From contig CM019217.1 of the NCBI GenBank assembly GCA_009741485.1, positions 37,935,757 through 37,999,756 of the forward strand: DNA of 64,000 nt, in the 5' to 3' direction. How positions within the stretch are numbered: the first letter of the stretch is position 1; each line of letters starts with the position of its first letter. Origin of the DNA: Malurus cyaneus samueli. Lineage: Eukaryota; Chordata; Aves; Passeriformes; Maluridae. The translations under genes and the position numbers were made by a program. This document shows, in pieces, positions 56,985 through 64,000 of this stretch. A model generated the notes under the pieces. The model did no database searches and had not been told where the DNA came from. It was given only the letters and a program-made list of their open reading frames with translations.

Positions 56985-59900
56985 AAGAAATAGAATGGTT
57001 GCAGGAAAGCAAATGAGATAATTAAATGAAAATTTATTTGAAAGTCAGTACCCTTTTGCTTTTGTCCTTTTTCTTCCAAAATGTTGAACAAAATTGGCTC
57101 TTCAACCACCCTGGAGTGGTATGTTTCTTGTATCAGATACACATCAGGGTAGCAAACTCTATCCCTTCTACCTAAATTCACATATTTTTGGGTTTTAAAG
57201 GCACTGAAACTAAAATCTACTTTGTATTTCCTTTGTTTAATAGTTATTTCTCCTCACACATACAGATAATTATTCACATTGTAACAAGCCACAGCTGAAC
57301 TAAGTAAATACTGTGTAAAGTCATACACAAGCATCACAAGCAATTGAGGTTTGAAGCTGCCCTACAGAGCTGGTATATCTGCTGTCCTTAGAAACAGACA
57401 AATGCAGACAAATTTCTGGTTCACGACAATCAAGAGCAACTCCCGGAATGGATAATGTGGTACAAATTTGGCAGAACGAGGCTCAGTTTTCTCTCTCTCA
57501 TCTGCACCAATTCCTGCACAATCCCATCTGGGCTGGAACCAGTATGTTCCTGTGTGTCTTTAAACCAGTATATTCAGTTTGCAGAAAAATTAACAGCCAA
57601 AATATAAAGCAGTCCTTGATGTCCACTAGGCTATATACATGTCATGGCTACATATCTGTACGAGTATTTATGGTCTGCTCTTCTAGTAATGAAGAGTGTG
57701 CTTGTAGAACACCACAAATCTTTAAATTTAAGTAGGATAAAATAAATACTAAAGCCATCCATACTTCGTTACTTTATGATAAAATAGTTAAAAATATAAT
57801 AGAGCTTGACATAGCTTTGCACGATCAAACTTTATCTTTAGAGAAGATTTTATCACCAATGTCAATGTTTGAGCTCTCAATCAAAACAGAAACTAAGAAA
57901 AAATTATCATAGTAAATACTTTTCATTGAAGTTGTATCAATTCCAATTTCCTCCCCAAAACAAGAATAACTGCATGCCTGCACTAACTTCTAAGTGTCAG
58001 ATCATGATGTCCTTTCCCTACCAGAGAAAGCTTCTGGAAACTACTTGCCATTCCATACAGAGATGCATTGAAAAAAAAAAGGTAAACCGTTAAAATAAAT
58101 ATTTTAAAATACATCTGAAAAAAATAAACTTGGAAACCAATGCAATATTTAAATATTTGCCACATAGAGCAGCAGTCCTTTTGCTCACAGAAAAACTAAC
58201 AAAGTCCCAGTCTTATTTCAGATTTCTCATCTCAAGGACACTGAACAATCCTAAACATGTGTATAGACATATACAACATTTCACTCCCCAGGTTCCTTAA
58301 AAGACATGCTAAAGGGAAAGCAAGATACTATGGTAGGAGCTGCAATGTTGCATGTCAAGTATTTAATGCAAGAGATACAGGAAAGCAGAATGTTAAAGGA
58401 ACAGCTGCACAGAAAAAGATCATGTTAGAAAACAAGGAGCAATTTAGGTAAGAGGCATTTACAATGAACATTTGGTTTGCATGCCGGGCCTGATTTATTT
58501 AGTAGATAATCACAGTCTCATTCACAAACATTCTAAACATTAAAAATTAATAATTAAAATTAATTTCCTGAAGTATTTCAAATTGTAGAAACAAAAGTTG
58601 CAGATTGAAGTTCCAGAACTAGCAGCAGTTTAGCAGTTAGTATTCCAAAAAAAAAAAAGCTTGGTGGTAATCACCATCCTAGACTCCAGAAGAAGAGATA
58701 CTGACTGGATAATTTTCTCCTTTACTGTTTAAGAACACAGTATTTGTAGATGTTCAGTAGCTGCTGACACACTGAATGTTGCCATTACACAGACAAGAGA
58801 AAACACAGGCCTTAGACTGTGCATCATGCAAGACTAAATTTCTGGGAGACGTGTCTCCTCCACAAGCAAGTTGCACAGACCAAGCTTGCTGAATGGCCCC
58901 AAATTTTTACCAGAAGATTATAAAATTACTAAAACCATCCAACTGCTTACTTGGAATACAAGGGAGGTGTAAGAATTTCCGAGGTGCTACAGCACAGCAT
59001 GCTCTTAATGAACAGCTGGGGTCCTCAGTTGCAATACCAAACTTAAGGGTTCAAATACCATGATCCTGGTATATATCCCGGTTCAAATCCTCTGATCCTG
59101 GAAGTGAAAATTACTGTTTCTAACAAAATGAACAGCATTGCTACCACTTTACTCACCCATTGTGTGTTACAAGGCACTGCCTCAGACCCAGCTTCCGGAA
59201 AATATCCACCACTATTTCCATTGGTGTGTGGTCTGTCACGGTGAAAGGGCTCATATCAAGTATGCTTCTGAGCTTCAAAGGTCGAGGGCTTTCGGCTGGA
59301 AGCGATGGGGTATGCTGGGCAAAACACACCCTGGAACTGCCAACAATTCCTTCCTGCTTCTTTCTAGCACTTTCTTTAAGAAAGACAGGGAAGGGAGAAA
59401 AACAGCAGAGGAGGAAGAATTTACAATCCTGGAGTAAGATGTTAGTGCAGACAGACTGTTCAACCAACCCTACCAGACACTCTCATACATTTCCATAGTC
59501 ACTGCTTTATCCCAAAGAAGTGGTTGTGCAGAAGTCACAAAAGCCATCTACCATTCAGCTTTAGTAATTATCTAATAAGTAACTTTTATTTACTATAAAC
59601 AGGTGGAAAGGCTTAAAAATAACATGCAGGAAGCACATAGACAGCTGCAGAAGACACTGACAGAGAAAAGCCAGTCTCAATTGACAGCTCCCTGTCATGA
59701 TTCCAAGGGTTGTAACTACTACTAATTCGTAATCAAAGAGGTAATTTCTGATCACTCTGAAAATGTTGTCTTCCTGTTTTAAAATGGATTTCTTTTGCTT
59801 TTTTGAGGACTGGGTCCTCGCCCCATTCATATATTCATAATCTAGGTCACAACAGCAGTCCCTTTCATATCCTTAACTATTTCACACCATCACAGAATCA

Positions 59901-62900
59901 TAGAATATCCTGAGCTGGAAGGATCATGAAGCCCAACTACTGACTCTGCACAGGAGAGCTTCAAGAATCACACCATCTGCCTAAGAGCAATCTTGTCCAA
60001 TTGCTTCTTGAACTGTCTCTGCTTGGTGCTTGGTTGGCCTGTTCCAGTGCCCAACCACCTTCTGGGTGAAACACCTTTTCCTGATACCCAACCTAAACCT
60101 CCCGGAAAAACTTCAGACCATTCCCTTAGGTCCTGTCCCGGATTACCAGAGAGAGATCAGTGTCTGCCTGTCCTCTTTTCTGCAAGAGGAAGCTGTAACT
60201 GCAAAGAGGTCTTCCCTCATCCTCTTCTCCAGGCTGAACAGAAGTGATCTCAGCGCTCCTCATATGGCTTCCCCTCAAGGCTCTTCAATACCCTTGTAGC
60301 CCTCCTTTGGACGATCCCTAATGGCTTTATAACCCTTCTGACAATCTGGCAACCAAAAGTGCCCACAGGACTCAAGGTGAGGCCACCCCAGGTCAGAGCA
60401 GAGCAGGACAATCCCCTCCCTCACCTGGCTGCCAATGGTGTGCCTGATTCACCCCAGGACACAGCTGGCCCTGCTGGCAGCCAGGGCACAATGACTCTCT
60501 TATAAGCCAGACACAACCCAAGAAAAAGCAGCTTCCTCTGTATAATCTCAGCAGCTGAAATGAGTCTTAGCTGTGAAAGTATTCTTAGAAGAATGTTTTG
60601 TATTCTCCCATTTACTCAAGTAAATGCAAACTTAAACCAGAATCAGGTCAGTGATAGTTTCCAAGTTTTGGACATTCATATAAATGCTCATAATAGCTTG
60701 GTACTCACAGTAGTAAGACCATAGGCAAAAATTTGACTGAGGTAAACAGTGTTATATTCTCTAAGCATGTTTTCAAAAAGTTTCAAAAGATTTTTTTGTC
60801 CCTTTCTCAAGTGTCTTTGTTACAGAGATATGTATAAAATAAAAAAGTAGTTTAAGATGCAACTTCTACCATTGATTTCATGCACTTTCTTACATAACAA
60901 TGTTTTTTCATTTGATTATGAAAGTAGCCTCAAAATCCACAGAATTTTTCCTGCCAGTGCACAAAGCATGGTATCACACAGAAATAAAGGTACCAAACAG
61001 GGCTTATGTGCTCATGCGCCCAGGGACAAACTTCCCATTACACAAACAGAGTGAAAAAAACAGAAACCCAAAATAATTAATATTGCACTTATCTCTCCAT
61101 AATACAACCTTAGTTGTTATAACAACAGTAAATAATGTACTGTCAGAAAGACGTATGATATACATTTTAAAATTACTTGGACAGTAGTTTTATTCTCACA
61201 GACTACTGCTGGTCTAAAATGAGAATTACTCTGTTTTGAAGAATGGTAGTGTAGTATCACTTGAGGAAATGAGATGCTATCAAAAGTCTCAAAAAACTAA
61301 AAATACCAGATAGAGATAATATCTTGACCTACTTGAGGATGACAACTTTTGTTTTTACAAGAGAGATGTGCATTTTCATTTCAGAGCCTGCTATTGAAGA
61401 TATATTATATACTTAAATAAATCTGAAGGCTACAAACACACAGAATAAATTCTATTTTAAATATAAAATAATATAAAACAATTTGAATTGGCACACATAC
61501 TAACATAATACTGAAAGTTAATTACCTATTGCAATAGTTAAATCTCTTCTCAGAGCAAAGCCCACCAGACGCTGTGATTCTTTTGACATAATAACAGGAA
61601 AACCATTATAGCTGGTTTCATTGATCAAGTTTTCTATGTCTTCAACCGTCATATTATCTTGCGTCAGAACTGCTAAAGGTGGGTCGCTTCTCCGAGGTCT
61701 CATCACATCAGCAGCCAGAGTTGTGTGAGTAAATTCTTCCTTTGCATCCAAGAAAGGATATCCATTCAGTCGGATGTGTGCTTCATAGATGCCTTCCCTC
61801 CCAAAGGCATCTCCTACCCACTTACTGGTCATGACTGCAGCCATTAGGGGCACAATATATTCCAGCCCTCCTGTTAGCTCAAAGACAATTACTACCAGGG
61901 ACACAGTCATCCTTGTCACACCACCTGCAAGGAAAATGGTAGCCAGTAACATTAGTGTATCAGATAATCATGATAATAGTGATTTTAGAATTTTCTGCCT
62001 TCCTGTTGAGAACTATAAACGTCATTTTTGGCATGAAAGGTCATCTGAGAAACATCCTCTTATTATAACAACAGAAGCAGACAGGGAAAATGAACACAAA
62101 ACTTACAGAAGTGAAAAAGAGTTTTAGCAAAAATTCATATAAAGGGAGGTAATAAATGTAATTGGAAAATGTGCAGTTATTTAATGTAAACTAAGAATAA
62201 AACTGTGTACATCTCCATACCCCATCAGGTTGAAAAGCATTGTGAAATGCAAGGAAATCCAGTAAGATAAGAATTTGTAAAAAGAATGGAACTAATGCAA
62301 AGAAGTCACAGGTAGCAAATCAACAGCTAGGTTGTTCAAACGATTGGGAATTTAATGCTGTTGCTTAATCATAAAAGCCAAACAGAATTACGAGCTGATG
62401 AAAAGAAATCTCTTTCTTGGACTACAGGAGAAAACAGGGATCGTATTTCTCTTTTGTTGCTATTTAAGATGGGTTTTTTTCTGCTGAGTTTTCTGATGGC
62501 TTATCATCATTCAACAGAAGAACAGGAACCGTCTTTCAATACGTTCTAGAGTGATTCAAGTTGAACAATTAAAAAACAAAACAACCTCTCCAAAACCTAA
62601 ATTTGCATCCCTAGTTTATCTGATTGCCGAAATGCACTTTTAGTTTTCTACTTTTTGCACAATCTGTACTAGCAGCTTTTAAGTTTCATTTCTAAGGCAA
62701 CCAAGTTATAAACAAGGACAAGACAAGACTTTCAAAAAACCTCTCCAAGTTTAGGTGCCCAACTTAAGACTCTTTTCACTACACTGATTTTCAACAATTA
62801 CATTTGTTAAAAATACCTTGCAGACTGACAGAAGTTTTGTTTGGATTATGAATTTTAAGAACAATTTTTGCAATTCATGTAGATGTGGCAGCTGATCACA

Positions 62901-63438
62901 CCACTTCTTTCTAATCTTTTTAACTGTTCTTGACACTGTAAATGCTCTACTTCATACATTTCAAGAAACTGATTTTTCTAACCAATGTAGTAATGACATC
63001 TCTTAATAACAAAAAGAGAAAGCAAACACTACTACTTAATAATTTCTATTACTCATCAATTTAGATTTCACATTATTCCTAAGATCACAAGGATCTGAGG
63101 GTCTTGTGTAAAGACATGAATGTATTATTCTGGAGGGAAGTCCATATAAATAGGTCTTCCAAAATTGCGTAAGTTTTTAACTATTTTCATTTTTAAATAA
63201 TTATTTTGATATATGAAGTAAACAAATACTTATTTGTTTTATTTTATTTACCTAAGCATGCAGCAGCTCCAACCATGGCATAGAGACCAGGTGTAATACA
63301 GTCAGCTCCAACTTCACACCACTCCTTGAAAATGAACCAGTCATGATGGTAGTAAGCCAGCTGCTCCACTGCAATTCCTACAATCCTTCCTGCTATTGCT
63401 CCAATTGCCATACTAGGTATGAACAACCCAGATGGAAC
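54968..63438 (-). CDS. CLCN3: CLC-3 chloride/proton exchanger, 3'-terminal exons (partial)
   Basis: CLC-3 is a dimeric chloride/proton antiporter of endosomes and synaptic-type vesicles. On the - strand the exons are 63438-63252, 61924-61526, 59373-59157, the optional 56861-56786, and the last from 55126. All junctions are GT-AG and phases close, covering about the last 297 residues of the 818-residue form. Visible are the GLFIPS signature (GxFxP) of the chloride path, helices to the EGIYEAH tyrosine segment, then cytoplasmic CBS1 (about TTLAADVM to RRDLTIAI) and CBS2 (about LRSILDMS to KKDILRHM). The gating and proton glutamates lie in upstream exons beyond the window. HPF1 is convergent. 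Identification is near certain. Confidence 0.97.
55036..55126 (-). CDS. CLCN3: CLCN3 last exon, short C-terminus frame
   Basis: Acceptor CCTTTTCAG; joined directly to the 59157 donor it encodes [20 protein letters not shown] through DPASIMFN and stops at TGA 55038-55036. This completes CBS2 of the standard form. Confidence 0.95.
56786..56861 (-). CDS. CLCN3: CLCN3 76-nt alternative cassette exon (CLC-3B form)
   Basis: Acceptor CTGTTTCAG, donor GTGATT. Joined to the preceding exon it encodes the CBS2 variant [20 protein letters not shown] then HVEPL, in place of the [15 protein letters not shown] version. Its 76-nt length shifts the last exon into another frame, producing the longer C-terminus known for CLC-3B. 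Both splice sites are weak: a poor pyrimidine tract, and T instead of G at donor position +5. This fits optional use. Confidence 0.9.
56955..56981. repeat. A27 homopolymer
   Basis: An uninterrupted A run on the + strand (T run on the CLCN3 sense strand), about 95 bases upstream of the cassette exon acceptor in gene orientation. Confidence 0.9.
59157..59373 (-). CDS. CLCN3: CLCN3 exon, inter-CBS linker and CBS2 start
   Basis: Acceptor TCTTAAAG; encodes [20 protein letters not shown], a proline-rich linker ([17 protein letters not shown]) and CBS2 up to LRQCLVTHN plus two bases of glycine. Donor GTGAGT is consensus. The next exon may be 56861-56786 or 55126 onward, and both give in-phase joins. 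Confidence 0.96.
59885..60505 (-). mobile_element. CR1 LINE 3' part in a CLCN3 intron
   Basis: The left end is the inverted tail (CATCACAGAATCATAGAATA), then 'ctgagctggaaggatcatgaagcccaac', then CR1 3' UTR and ORF2 end in reverse ('gcccaaccaccttctgggtgaaacacc', 'ctcttctccaggctgaacag'). It lies in the same orientation as CLCN3, between exons 61526-61924 and 59157-59373. Confidence 0.9.
60506..61525 (-). other. CLCN3: CLCN3 intron, no further feature
   Basis: AT-rich intron up to the 61526 donor; no repeat or exon recognised. Confidence 0.7.
61526..61924 (-). CDS. CLCN3: CLCN3 exon, last membrane helices and CBS1
   Basis: Acceptor CCTTGCAG; starts with two bases of glycine and runs [19 protein letters not shown], then [20 protein letters not shown], then the CBS1 domain from [11 protein letters not shown] to LRRDLTIAI. 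The tyrosine in GREGIY is likely the chloride-coordinating residue of the final helix. Donor GTAATT. Confidence 0.96.
61925..63251 (-). other. CLCN3: CLCN3 intron
   Basis: 1.3 kb AT-rich intron between the GxFxP exon and the CBS1 exon; no transposon or extra exon recognised. Confidence 0.75.
63252..63438 (-). CDS. CLCN3: CLCN3 exon, GxFxP chloride-path segment
   Basis: Acceptor TTGCAG, then [18 protein letters not shown] through [13 protein letters not shown] and one base of the next glycine codon; donor GTAAAT. It holds the CLC signature GxFxP and the luminal loop with [19 protein letters not shown]. Confidence 0.96.
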
Positions 63439-64000
63439 CTGCAACAAAAACAGAACTGCTGTCATGCTTAACAAGTGATTTTTTTTTTCCACCCAAAAGA
63501 GATGCAAATGCTCAACCTGTCAGGTTAAAACTACATGAAGTGACCTTGGAAGGTTAGTAGAACTTAACAGAATGCTATTGGTATCTCTGATTGACCTGAT
63601 TAGCCAAAACCATTCCATGAGCGTGTTTATTTATATCTTACTGAATTTAAGAGAAAATCTATCACCAATACACGACCATGAACTAGACTCACGCCAACAG
63701 CACAACTGTTACCAGGTACACATCCAGTGTGAGCTGTCTACTAGTACTGAAGAGAGTTCCTTACAATTTCCCGTCTCCCTTATTCCTTCATGTTCCTCAG
63801 AGTAAGCATTCACTTACTGCTGGACTGCAACTTAGGACTGTCTACCTAAACTACTTCCTGACACTGCTATAAATTAGATGGCTAACCAAACAGTGATTTT
63901 CAAAACACTATTATTGCTGTTTCTATACTAATGAGTGTATATAGAATGCTAAATACACTGAGAGGAAAAGAGAAGATAATCTCCACTGCAAAAAGTAGGT
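63439..64000 (-). other. CLCN3: CLCN3 intron, running off the window
   Basis: Sequence upstream (in gene orientation) of the GxFxP exon. No further CLCN3 exon is seen before the window ends, so the N-terminal half of the gene lies to the right. Confidence 0.75.

Larger units (their letters stand above)
55127..59156 (-). other. CLCN3: CLCN3 introns around the cassette exon
   Basis: Apart from the cassette exon, this is AT-rich intron. It has a 27-base A tract at 56955-56981 and a near-duplicate 'caggacttta' pair at about 56,250-56,280. No transposon is recognised. Confidence 0.7.

Noticed and set aside
61789..62127. 112-codon frame on the + strand
   Set aside because: Antisense shadow of the CLCN3 CBS1 exon running into its intron.

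Overview
This window is nuclear DNA from a bird, probably a songbird. It is AT-rich, genes have GT-AG introns, and there are many CR1 LINE fragments carrying the avian 3' tail. There is also a tRNA-Ile-derived SINE with a CR1-type tail, as known from zebra finch, and class II endogenous retrovirus pieces of the kind seen in songbird genomes. No bacterial, plasmid, CRISPR or operon structure is present. Species cannot be named from the sequence alone.

Layout. From 1 to about 41,000 the window is a gene-poor intergenic stretch. No convincing coding exon was found there. It holds CR1 fragments (3885-4165, 10420-10790, 17313-18045, 31050-32670), one SINE (9041-9165), a truncated endogenous retrovirus (5' LTR 21693-22628, tRNA-Lys-type primer site, leader and a broken gag to about 24,100), an (ATCT)n microsatellite, a long G tract and several small inverted repeats. 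At about 41,230-41,900 a CpG island marks the promoter of HPF1. This gene runs on the + strand through eight coding exons to a stop at 49,903, and I could join all splice phases into a 348-residue protein. HPF1 intron 2 carries an LTR fragment and a CR1 copy. From 50,046 to about 54,967 lie a GC-rich patch, CR1 fragments and the probable 3' UTR of CLCN3. From 54,968 to 63,438 are five 3'-terminal coding exons of CLCN3 on the - strand; the rest of that gene lies beyond the right edge.

How the genes relate. HPF1 and CLCN3 are convergent neighbours, as in the human 4q33 block (CLCN3-HPF1-MFAP3L-AADAT, from general knowledge). They work in unrelated processes: HPF1 is the nuclear cofactor that directs PARP1/PARP2 to modify serines, and CLC-3 is an endosomal chloride/proton exchanger. 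The most notable structure is the 3' end of CLCN3. A 76-nt cassette exon is preserved whose use shifts the reading frame of the last exon. The same nucleotides therefore encode either the short C-terminus (ending IMFN) or a longer one with a PDZ-ligand end (STTL), and both frames are open here.

Limits. Repeat names rest on recognising characteristic motifs, not on a database search, and boundaries are good to roughly 10-50 bases. I found no new protein-coding system.
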